Origin: Chloroflexota bacterium
GTDB lineage: Bacteria; Chloroflexota; Anaerolineae; Ardenticatenales; Ardenticatenaceae
DNA length: 37,758 nt
Direction: 5' to 3'
Assembly (NCBI GenBank): GCA_003520455.1
Contig: DOUV01000854.1
Location: 1-37,758, forward strand
Numbering within the stretch: position 1 is the first letter of the stretch; each line of letters starts with the position of its first letter. Below are positions 24,861 through 32,202 of this stretch, piece after piece. The notes below the pieces were generated by a model that was not told the origin of the DNA, did no database searches, and saw only the letters and a program-made list of their open reading frames with translations. The position numbers were made by a program, and so were the translations under genes.

Positions 24861-25154
24861 TTACCCCTTAAGCTGAACATCCCACAGGATTGGCTCGCCT
24901 CGCTGCGCGACCTCGGTGTTGATCAAGGCGAGACAGTTCGGGCAGTAGAATTGCCGAAAGACAAACTTATCGCCATGCAAGTGATAAGGATTGACGTGTG
25001 GGCCCGCCTCTTGCACCGGGCCTTCGTGCATCAGCGCGTGCAGCTTGTGATTCTCCGAGCCAGGGCAGAGATCATAGCTGCAGCGCGCACACCGGATGAC
25101 CTTGCTCCCGTCCTCGGTCACGGCAATCACGAGAAACTCATTCAGCCATGCCAT
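24861..25154 (-). CDS. Acetone carboxylase gamma-like zinc-ribbon protein
   Basis: A 97-residue protein. The ATG at 25154 is preferred (AAAGGA upstream); the frame stays open further upstream but without family resemblance. Two cysteine pairs, C22-x2-C25 (followed by C30) and C71-x2-C74 in RQFYCPNCLALINTEV, form a likely zinc ribbon, and it ends GEPILWDVQLK. This layout matches the gamma subunit of acetone carboxylase and its relatives in acetophenone carboxylase-type complexes, though it is shorter than the classic gamma subunit. It is probably a third subunit of one of the HyuAB assemblies, most likely the pair downstream in the same run. That would hint at an acetone-carboxylase-like complex rather than a bare hydantoinase. 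Confidence 0.7.
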   Translation of the reverse strand: MAWLNEFLVIAVTEDGSKVIRCARCSYDLCPGSENHKLHALMHEGPVQEAGPHVNPYHLHGDKFVFRQFYCPNCLALINTEVAQRGEPILWDVQLKG

Positions 25155-25263
25155 GCCATCTTGATCCTTTCTCAGTGATACCCCTGCGGCGCTTCTTTCC
25201 CCCCACCCCCTATGCGAGGAGTTGGAAAGGGCACCCACGGTCTCAGAAGTCACTGCCCGGCGC

Positions 25264-26079
25264 TTAATCGGCGGGGGCCGACGAGACCGCGAAGTCCGTC
25301 GCAATGCGGAGCAGAGGGTCGGCCTCGGACAATCCGGTCAGTTGGAGGAGTTGGGGGTTCTCCTCGTTCAGCCGCCGCTCGGAGTTGAGCAGATGGACCC
25401 GCACCGCAGCGGCGGCCCCCTCCGGATCGCGCGCCTCGATCGCCCCCAGAATCGCGGTGTGCTCGGCGAGCGTTTCGGTTCGACCCTGGTCATTGCCGCT
25501 CAGCCCGGCCGTCGAGCGGTAGATCAGCTCGCGCAGCGCCGTCATCATCGTGTAGAGCACTTTGTTGCCGCTCGCCGCGCCGAGCGACTGGTGGAAGTTG
25601 GCATTTTCGGTCCAGAAGACGTCGTCGTCTTTCAGACCGGCTCGCATCCGTTCGATCGACTGGCGGAGAGCATCGATATCCTCGGCGGTGGCCTGCATCG
25701 CAGCCCGCCGCGCGGAGGCGGCCTCGAGCGTCTCGCGGGCCTCGAGCAGCTCGGCCAGGGTCACCCGCTCGTACTGAAAGAGGTTGGTCAACGAGTGCAT
25801 CACGGTCTTGACGTCCGGGCTGCAAACCCGTGGTCCCCCACCAGGTCCCGGACGGGTCACGATAAGCCCTTCCGCCTCCAGAATCCGCAAGGCCTCGCGC
25901 ACCGTCGGCCGGCTGATGTTGAGCTGGTCGGCCATCTCGGTTTCCGTGGGCAGGCGAGTTCCTTCGGCGTACTCGCGCGAGATGATCTTGTGCCTGATAT
26001 GGGCGACAACCAGGTCCGCGGCGCGCGGTGTTCGAATGCTGGCGAGCCGCACTTCTGAGTTGGAGTTGGTCCGTGTCAC
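25264..26079 (-). CDS. GntR/FadR-family transcriptional regulator
   Basis: A 271-residue regulator. The GTG at 26079 is chosen for its GAGG ribosome-binding site at seven bases; an upstream TTG at 26121 would begin inside repeat D. The N-terminal winged helix (about 20-90) reads LPTETEMADQLNISRPTVRE and ALRILEAEGLIVTR. The C-terminal FCD ligand domain (about 105-250) includes NFHQSLGAASGN and EHTAILGAIEARDPEGAAAA with histidines expected to bind a metal and an organic acid. FadR-type proteins usually repress nearby catabolic genes and are released by a pathway acid. It lies within the cluster in the same orientation and is the obvious local regulator. I could not identify its operator by eye. 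Confidence 0.92.
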   Translation of the reverse strand: MTRTNSNSEVRLASIRTPRAADLVVAHIRHKIISREYAEGTRLPTETEMADQLNISRPTVREALRILEAEGLIVTRPGPGGGPRVCSPDVKTVMHSLTNLFQYERVTLAELLEARETLEAASARRAAMQATAEDIDALRQSIERMRAGLKDDDVFWTENANFHQSLGAASGNKVLYTMMTALRELIYRSTAGLSGNDQGRTETLAEHTAILGAIEARDPEGAAAAVRVHLLNSERRLNEENPQLLQLTGLSEADPLLRIATDFAVSSAPAD

Positions 26080-26118
26080 TGAGAAACCTCGAGATCTGTC
26101 ACTCGCGCTGTCTCTACT

Positions 26119-26196
26119 CAATAATTCGCAGGGAAGAGGGTTTGGCGGGCGGCTCCGCCGCGCCTCCCCTACGCCCCCACTTCCCGAGAAGTTACC
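26119..26196 (+). repeat. REP-like GC-rich repeat, copy D
   Basis: Begins CTCAATAATTCGCAGGGAAG and ends CGCCCCCACTTCCCGAGAAG-TTAC, around a GGCGGGCGG/CCGCCGCGCC-type hairpin. The ends match copies A, B and C. Its right end is GTAACTTCTC on the - strand, the same terminus as the MITE-like element at 17549-17670. The last codons and TAG stop of the FAD subunit gene lie inside it. No target duplication is seen. Confidence 0.65.
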
Positions 26197-27182
26197 CCGG
26201 TTTCATGAATCAGTTGTTCTAGCAGACGAGCGACGTAGACTCCTACCATGCGCTTCCGATAGGAATGCGTGTAATCAGCCAGGTGCAGCGGTCTGGCATT
26301 TCGCTGGATTGTGTGGGAGACACTTCTGATGGCCTCCGGCGTGATTTTCTCCCCGACGAGGCGTTCGACCTCGGGCATCTCGACCGGCCGGGATGTCACT
26401 GCGCCAAGAACCAGGCGGGCACTCTCACAGGTCCCGGTGGCGTCTACGCGGACTGCTGCGGCGACGCCCAGAGCCGGGAAGTCGAAGGTCCCTCGCCGTC
26501 GCAGTTTGAGGTAGCCGGCCCGCAGACCGTCGAGAGGTGGGACGATCACCTCCGTCAGGATCTCGTCCGGCGCTTTAGCCAGGTAGCCGATCCCGTCGTC
26601 GCGGTACAGCCCGGCCAGCGGCAGCGTTCGCTCGGCCCGGCTTCCAACCAGACGAACCTGCGCGCCGAGCGCCATCAGCAGGGGCGGCAGGTCGGCCGAG
26701 GTGATAGCCCAGCAGCGGGAGCCGCCCGGCGCGACCCGGCAGACATCCCCTTCGGCTTTCATGCAAGAGCCGAGGGCCTGGCGCCAGAAGGCGGTCTGGT
26801 TCAGGAAGTGGCAGCGCGTATCCAGGCAGAGGTTGCCGCCAACGGTGCCCATGTTGCGCAGCAGCGGCGTGGAGATTTTCAGCACCGCGTCCCGCAGCGG
26901 CGCGTACTGCTGCTGCACCAGCGGATGGCTCGCCAGACGCGTGAGTGTCACCCCGGCCCCAATCACTAGACCGCCGTCTTCGGCCTGCCGCAGCGTGGCC
27001 AGCTCGGCGAGGCCGGCGATGCTGACGAGCAGGGACGGCCGCACCTGGCCGCGCTTCATGTTCGGGTACAGGTCGGTACCCCCAGCGACCAGGGCCACCT
27101 GGGGTCCGCCCTCGGTGAGGAGCCGCGCAGCGCCGCCCACCGTGGCCGGAACGGCGAGCCTGAACGGCGGTAGCCGCATCAT
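26169..27182 (-). CDS. Molybdenum hydroxylase FAD subunit with extra 4Fe-4S loop (HcrB-like)
   Basis: A 337-residue FAD-binding subunit of the xanthine dehydrogenase/CoxM family. FAD motifs are VAGGTDLYPNMKRG and MGTVGGNLCLDTR. Unlike plain CoxM proteins it has a loop with Cys124, Cys140, Cys148 and Cys157, spaced 16, 8 and 9. From memory this is the spacing of the 4Fe-4S ligands in the beta subunit of 4-hydroxybenzoyl-CoA reductase, and the surrounding text (FLNQTAFWRQALGSCMKAEG) also resembles it. An extra cluster there is predicted to extend the electron path. The start overlaps the molybdenum subunit stop (ATGA). The C-terminus VTSREVGA and the stop derive from repeat copy D. Confidence 0.88.
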   Translation of the reverse strand: MMRLPPFRLAVPATVGGAARLLTEGGPQVALVAGGTDLYPNMKRGQVRPSLLVSIAGLAELATLRQAEDGGLVIGAGVTLTRLASHPLVQQQYAPLRDAVLKISTPLLRNMGTVGGNLCLDTRCHFLNQTAFWRQALGSCMKAEGDVCRVAPGGSRCWAITSADLPPLLMALGAQVRLVGSRAERTLPLAGLYRDDGIGYLAKAPDEILTEVIVPPLDGLRAGYLKLRRRGTFDFPALGVAAAVRVDATGTCESARLVLGAVTSRPVEMPEVERLVGEKITPEAIRSVSHTIQRNARPLHLADYTHSYRKRMVGVYVARLLEQLIHETGVTSREVGA

Positions 27183-29548
27183 CGCGCGTCCTCCCAGTAC
27201 TCGCGCACTGCCGGCCGCTCGGGATCCGGGAATGGATAGTCCGGCACCTCGATCTCTTGCCCTGAGGGGCGCGACTGTTGGTTCAACGCGCGGTAGACCT
27301 TGTGTGCGTGCAGGGGAATGTCGTCGAAGCGAACGCCGGTCGCCTGGTAGACCGCGTTCGAAATCGCCGGCACGATCGGCACCTCCGGCCCCTCACCCGC
27401 TTCCTTCGCGCCGTAGGGTCCCTCGGCGTCCACCGCTTCCACGATGATCGCCTCAATTTCCGGAGTTTCCAGCGAGGTCGGCAGGTGGTACTCAAGCAGC
27501 GACGGCGCCAGATGGAGGCCGCGCTTGTCGAAGGTCTGCGCTTCCATCAGCGCTTCACCCAGGCCCATGTAGGCACAGCCGTGAATCTGGCCCGCGACCA
27601 GCGCCGGGTTCAACGCGCGCCCGCAGTCGTGGGCGACCCACATCCGGTCCACCTTCAGCTCACCGGTCTCGAGATCGCACGAAACCTCGGCCACGCAGGC
27701 GGTGTAGCTATAGGCCGGCGAGGTTCCAATGACCGCCCCACGATATTTGCCGCCCAGCCGCGGTGGAAAGTAGCTACCGGTTGCGCCGAGCGTGCCGAAA
27801 CGCGCCTCCGCGCGCACGACGGCGTCGACGTAGGAGATGGCGTTGGTGGGATCGGTCGTGTCGTAGATTTTGTACTCACCAACGGCCAGCTTCTCGGGCG
27901 GAACCTCGAGCACCTCGCCCGCTGCCGCAAAGAGCTGCTCGCGTACCCGCATCACCGCCTGCAGCACGGCATTGCCGCTCATGAATGTGACCCGGCTCGA
28001 ATAGCTGCCGAGATCGACGGGCGTCAAGCCGGTGTCGCCGGCGACCACGCGAACATCTTCGGGGTAGAGGCCCAGCTCCTCGGCCACGATGGCCGCCAGC
28101 AGGTGATAGGAGCCCTGGCCGATCTCGGCGCTGCCACAGAAGACCGTCACGCCGCCGTCCCGGTCGAGCTGCACGTAGGCGCCCGAGTGGGGCAGCGCGG
28201 GGTGCCACATGGTCGTGGCGGTGCCGCTGAGATAGCTGCTCACGGCGATGCCCAGCCCCTTGCCGGGCGGCAGCTTCTGGCGCCGCTCGTACCACCCTGA
28301 AGCGGCGGCCACCTTCTCCAAACATTCCCGCAGGCCGCAGCTCGTCACGCGCAACGAATTCATGGTGGTCGAATAGGGCTCGATCAGGTTGCGCAGGCGC
28401 AGCTCGATCGGATCGATGGCCAGATCCTCCGCAATCTTGTCAAGCTGGATCTCCCAGGCGTAGCGCGGCTGCGGCGCACCGTGCCCCCGCTTGGGTCCGC
28501 AAGCCGGCTTGTTCGTGAAGACACGCATCCCTTCATATTGATAGGCCGGCAGCTTGTAGGTCAGCGGCAGCAGCGAGCCGACGTAGAAGGTCGTGGCGAT
28601 CCCAAAACTGCTGTAGGCACCGCCGTCGAGGAAGATCCGTGCGGCCAGGCCGGTCAGCGTCCCGTCCGCTTTCACGCCGGTCTTGAGCCACATTCTGGCC
28701 GGATGCCGGCCACGGTGGGTGTAGAAGACCTCCTCGCGCGTCAGCGAGATCTTGACCGGCCGCCCGGTCCGGCGCGAGAGCTCGGCCACGCAGAACTCGA
28801 AGCCGAGGGGCTCGCTTTTGCCGCCAAAACCGCCGCCCACCCCCGGCACGATGACGCGAATGTGACTGCTGGGTATCTCCAGCACCTTGCTCAGGGCACG
28901 GTGGAGATAGTGGGGCACCTGGGTCCCCGACCAGAGGGTGAGCTTGCCGTCCTCGTCGAAGTGCGCCACGGCCGCGTGCTGCTCGAGGGCCACGTGGTTG
29001 CTGCCCTCATAGAAGAAGGTGTCTTCGCGAACGTAGTCGGCAGCGGCAAAGGCCGCTTCGAGGTCGCCGAATTCAAGCGCGATCAGCTTGTGCACATTGG
29101 GGCGGTGCGTCCACTCGTGAATCGAACCGGCGTCAGGTCGCAGCGCGTCCTCGATGGTCAGGATCGGCTCGAGCGGCTCGTACTCCACCCGGATCAGCCC
29201 GCAGGCGTGCTCGGCGGTCGCTTCGTCAACGGCCGCCACCGCGGCGACCGGCTCGCCGATGTACCGCACGCGGTCAATGGCCAGGGCGGTTTCGTCTTCG
29301 TTGTTCGCCAGCACGCCGTAGTGGATCGGAAGATCGCGGCCGGTGATCACAGCCAGCACCCCCGGGACGCGCAGTGCCGGCTCGACGTCAATCGAGCGAA
29401 TCCGCGCGTGGGGATAGATGCTACGCAGCAATTTGGCGTAGACCATGCGCGGCAAGATAATGTCGTCGGCGTATTTGGTGGCGCCGGTCGTCTTGGCCAC
29501 CGCATCGATCTTGCGCCACGAGCGACCGATGATCCGAAACTCACTCAT
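27179..29548 (-). CDS. Molybdenum-binding hydroxylase large subunit (XdhA/HcrA-like)
   Basis: A 789-residue catalytic subunit of the xanthine oxidase family holding the Mo-pterin cofactor. The ATG at 29548 starts MSEFRIIGRSWRKIDAVAKT, the usual N-terminus; it overlaps the iron-sulfur subunit stop by eight bases. Landmarks: VPGVGGGFGGKSEP, VFTNKPACGPKRGHGAPQPR, FCGSAEIGQGSYHLLAAIV and YGAKEAGEGPEVP with the catalytic Glu719. Such enzymes hydroxylate a carbon next to nitrogen in heterocycles, oxidise aldehydes or, in the 4-hydroxybenzoyl-CoA reductase branch, remove a hydroxyl. Between hydantoinase pairs, hydroxylation of a nitrogen heterocycle before ring opening is the simplest reading; the substrate is unknown. 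Confidence 0.93.
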   Translation of the reverse strand: MSEFRIIGRSWRKIDAVAKTTGATKYADDIILPRMVYAKLLRSIYPHARIRSIDVEPALRVPGVLAVITGRDLPIHYGVLANNEDETALAIDRVRYIGEPVAAVAAVDEATAEHACGLIRVEYEPLEPILTIEDALRPDAGSIHEWTHRPNVHKLIALEFGDLEAAFAAADYVREDTFFYEGSNHVALEQHAAVAHFDEDGKLTLWSGTQVPHYLHRALSKVLEIPSSHIRVIVPGVGGGFGGKSEPLGFEFCVAELSRRTGRPVKISLTREEVFYTHRGRHPARMWLKTGVKADGTLTGLAARIFLDGGAYSSFGIATTFYVGSLLPLTYKLPAYQYEGMRVFTNKPACGPKRGHGAPQPRYAWEIQLDKIAEDLAIDPIELRLRNLIEPYSTTMNSLRVTSCGLRECLEKVAAASGWYERRQKLPPGKGLGIAVSSYLSGTATTMWHPALPHSGAYVQLDRDGGVTVFCGSAEIGQGSYHLLAAIVAEELGLYPEDVRVVAGDTGLTPVDLGSYSSRVTFMSGNAVLQAVMRVREQLFAAAGEVLEVPPEKLAVGEYKIYDTTDPTNAISYVDAVVRAEARFGTLGATGSYFPPRLGGKYRGAVIGTSPAYSYTACVAEVSCDLETGELKVDRMWVAHDCGRALNPALVAGQIHGCAYMGLGEALMEAQTFDKRGLHLAPSLLEYHLPTSLETPEIEAIIVEAVDAEGPYGAKEAGEGPEVPIVPAISNAVYQATGVRFDDIPLHAHKVYRALNQQSRPSGQEIEVPDYPFPDPERPAVREYWEDAR

Positions 29549-30044
29549 CAGCCCGGTTCCCTCGCTCTCGCAGCCGCTGCGCCGCGGCTTCGATCGCGTC
29601 GACAATCTGTACGTATCCGGTGCAACGGCAGATATTGCCGGCGATGGCCTCGCGGATCTCGTCCCGTGACGGTGACGGATTTTGCTCCAGGAGGGCTTTC
29701 GCCGTCAGTACGATCCCCGGCGTACAGTAGCCGCACTGTGCCGCCCCGCACTCGGCGATTGCCTCCTGCAACGGGTGGAGCCGGCCGTTGCGAGCCACAC
29801 CCTCGATGGTGAGAATGTCACGCCCCTGCACGGCGACGGTCAGGGTCAGGCACGAGAGGACCGGCTCGCCGTCGACGAGCACCGCACAGGCGCTACACTC
29901 GCCCAGCTCGCAGCCATGCTTGGTACCGGTCAGCGAGAGCCGCTCGCGCAGGGTCTCGAGCAGCGTTTCGTGGGGTGGACAAAAGGTCGGCATTCTCTCC
30001 CCGTTGACAGTCAGGTTCAGCAAAACAAGTTCCGTTCCGACCAT
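29541..30044 (-). CDS. Molybdenum hydroxylase 2Fe-2S subunit
   Basis: A 167-residue small subunit with two 2Fe-2S clusters. The plant-ferredoxin-type cluster uses Cys45, Cys50, Cys53 and Cys65 (KHGCELGECSACAV, VLSC). The second uses Cys104, Cys107, Cys139 and Cys141 (AAQCGYCTPG, ICRCTGY). It carries electrons from the Mo site to the FAD subunit. The ATG has GGAGGA about eight bases upstream. Gene order small, large, FAD subunit is one of the common orders in this family. Following the HyuA copy 2 gene by 76 bases, it continues the cluster. Confidence 0.94.
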   Translation of the reverse strand: MVGTELVLLNLTVNGERMPTFCPPHETLLETLRERLSLTGTKHGCELGECSACAVLVDGEPVLSCLTLTVAVQGRDILTIEGVARNGRLHPLQEAIAECGAAQCGYCTPGIVLTAKALLEQNPSPSRDEIREAIAGNICRCTGYVQIVDAIEAAAQRLRERGNRADE

Positions 30045-30120
30045 TCCCGTAGTCCTCCCCAGACTGCGCGCGCGCCGAGCGCGAGGGTCAAGTCGGGCTC
30101 TTCGGCCGCGAAGCGCGCCG

Positions 30121-32202
30121 TCAACAGCGGGCGGCGGGATCTTTTGGTACCATTACAAAACTGCCGAGCACGTCACACTCCACCTCGTACTCCTTTGGCA
30201 CGAAGACGGTGGTGGTCACCTGCTCGATGATCGCCGGCCCCGAGACCCAGTTGCCAAAGGTCAGGCGATCTCCATCGTACACCGGCACTTCTTCGAACCT
30301 CTGCGTGCCGGGCAAGTAGACGGGGCGACGACCGCGCGCCGCATGGTCGCTGTTGGGCGGCCGGCGCTGCAGGCTCGGCAGTCGCGGCTTGTTGGTTATG
30401 CCGACCGCCGCCAGCCGCACGGCAACCAGCTCGAGCGGCGCGCCCGGCACCGAATAGCCGTACAAGCGGTCGTGCTCGGCATGAAAGCGCGCCGCAACCG
30501 CTTCCAGGTCGAGGGTCTCGATCTCCGCCTCCGCAAGAGGCACGTTTACCTCGTGGAACTGCCCCTGGGAGCGTAAATCCACCGAGAAGGCGAGCCGCTG
30601 GCGCTCCGGGGCAACCGCCTCGGCAGACAACGTCGCACATGCTTCCCCGCGCATCTGCCCGCACAGCGCCCAGAAGCGATGCGCGTCGAGCGTCGCGAGC
30701 GTCGTGGGATAGGCGCGCACGAAATCGTGCTTGATATCTGAGAAGAGCATGCCGGCGGCGCAAAACACCGACGAGGCTCGCGGGATGATCAGCGCCGGCG
30801 ACCCCAGCTCGCTCGCGATGACAGCGGAGTGGATGGGGCCGGCTCCTCCCGCGACGACCAGTGGAAATTCGCGCGGATCGTATCCGCGCTGGACCGAGAT
30901 CTCGCGGATACCGTTCACCATGTTGTTGTTGAGCACGGTGAACATGCCGACCGCGGCCTCTTCGACACTCAGTCCCAACGGCTGCGCGACGTATCGCTCG
31001 ATCGCCGTCTTCGCCTGGTCGGGATCCAGCCGGAGTTTCCCCCCGAGGAAGTAGTCCGGGGCCAGATAGCCCAGGATCAGGTCGGCGTCGGTGCTGGTGG
31101 GCCGCTCGCCGCCGCGCCCATAGCAGGCCGGGCCAGGCACGGCGCCCGCGCTTTGAGGCCCCATGCGCAAGAACCCCCCCGCGTCTACCCAGCCAATGCT
31201 ACCGCCGCCCGCTCCAATCGTGTGAATATCTAACGAAGGCAGGGCCAGGAGATGGCCCTTGATACGGCCATCCGTTACCATCCGCGGCGCGCGGTCTACG
31301 ATCAGGGCGGTATCGAAACTGGTGCCGCCCATGTCGATGGTGATACAGTCGCTAGAGCCGTGAGGCTCGACAAACATCAGACCCGCCACCGGACCGGCAG
31401 CCGGTCCGGACAGCAGGGTGCTGGCGGCCAGGCGCGTGGCCACCTCGGGAGAGGTCACGCCGCCGTTGGACTGCATGATCAAGAGAACGCCGCGAAAGCC
31501 AAGCTTGTCCAGCCGCCCGGTGAGACTCTCCAGATAGCGCTGAATCAGGGGCCCGACGTAGGCGTTGAGTACGGTCGTGCTCGTCCGGTCGTAGAAACGA
31601 ATCTGCGGGAGTACCTCCGAAGAGACCGCAAGATAGACATCCGGGAGCTCGCGGCGCAGAAGCTGGGCCGCCTCAGCTTCATGGGCCGGATTGGCGTAGG
31701 CGTGCATGAAACTGACGGCGACCGCCTCCACCCCGGCCTCCCGGAACCTCGCGGCCGCGCCCAGGACGTCCTCCGTCCTCAACGCTGTGCGGGCGGTGCC
31801 GCAATAGTCGATTCTCTCGCGAGCCGTCAGCCGGCGGTGGCGGGGAACGAGGGGTGGCGGCGCCGTGTAGTGGTTGTCGTACTGGGCTTCACGGATGCCG
31901 CGGCGCATCTCGAGGGCATCGCGGAAGCCCTCAGTGGTGAGCAGGGCCGTTGCGGCGCCCGACCCGGTCAGGACTGCATTGGTCGCGACCGTCGTGCCAT
32001 GCACGATAACGTCGATCGCCCGTACAAAGTCCGCTAACACCACATTGCGCTCGGCGGCCATCTCGACGAGCCCATTCATCAGCCCGGTGGCAGGATCCTC
32101 CGGGGTCGTCGAGGTCTTGTAGAGCGCGGCAGTACCGTCTCCGTCGAGCAGCAAAAAGTCGGTGAATGTGCCGCCGACGTCGATGCCAAGGCGAAACGTC
32201 AT
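30121..32202 (-). CDS. hyuA: Hydantoinase/oxoprolinase subunit A (HyuA-like), copy 2
   Basis: A 693-residue ASKHA-fold subunit related to copy 1 but clearly divergent. It begins MTFRLGIDVGGTFTDFLLLD and has VHGTTVATNAVLTGSGAATA, LLSGPAAGPVAGLMFVEPHG, ITIDMGGTSFDTALIVD and GAGGGSIGWVDAGG. The start overlaps the HyuB copy 2 stop (ATGA), so the pair is coupled. It lies on the ABC-transporter side of the cluster, before the molybdenum hydroxylase, which may place it on a different ring-opening step from copy 1. Substrate unknown: hydantoin, oxoproline-like lactam or ketone remain possible. Confidence 0.92.
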   Translation of the reverse strand: MTFRLGIDVGGTFTDFLLLDGDGTAALYKTSTTPEDPATGLMNGLVEMAAERNVVLADFVRAIDVIVHGTTVATNAVLTGSGAATALLTTEGFRDALEMRRGIREAQYDNHYTAPPPLVPRHRRLTARERIDYCGTARTALRTEDVLGAAARFREAGVEAVAVSFMHAYANPAHEAEAAQLLRRELPDVYLAVSSEVLPQIRFYDRTSTTVLNAYVGPLIQRYLESLTGRLDKLGFRGVLLIMQSNGGVTSPEVATRLAASTLLSGPAAGPVAGLMFVEPHGSSDCITIDMGGTSFDTALIVDRAPRMVTDGRIKGHLLALPSLDIHTIGAGGGSIGWVDAGGFLRMGPQSAGAVPGPACYGRGGERPTSTDADLILGYLAPDYFLGGKLRLDPDQAKTAIERYVAQPLGLSVEEAAVGMFTVLNNNMVNGIREISVQRGYDPREFPLVVAGGAGPIHSAVIASELGSPALIIPRASSVFCAAGMLFSDIKHDFVRAYPTTLATLDAHRFWALCGQMRGEACATLSAEAVAPERQRLAFSVDLRSQGQFHEVNVPLAEAEIETLDLEAVAARFHAEHDRLYGYSVPGAPLELVAVRLAAVGITNKPRLPSLQRRPPNSDHAARGRRPVYLPGTQRFEEVPVYDGDRLTFGNWVSGPAIIEQVTTTVFVPKEYEVECDVLGSFVMVPKDPAARC

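Noticed and set aside
25155..25263. A fifth repeat copy between the regulator and the zinc-ribbon gene
   Set aside because: GTGACTTCTGAG and a C-rich run resemble the element termini, but no paired end or hairpin core could be matched with confidence.
26080..26121. The TTG at 26121 as the regulator start
   Set aside because: It would begin inside repeat copy D with no good ribosome-binding site. The GTG at 26079 has GAGG at the right distance and begins closer to the conserved domain.
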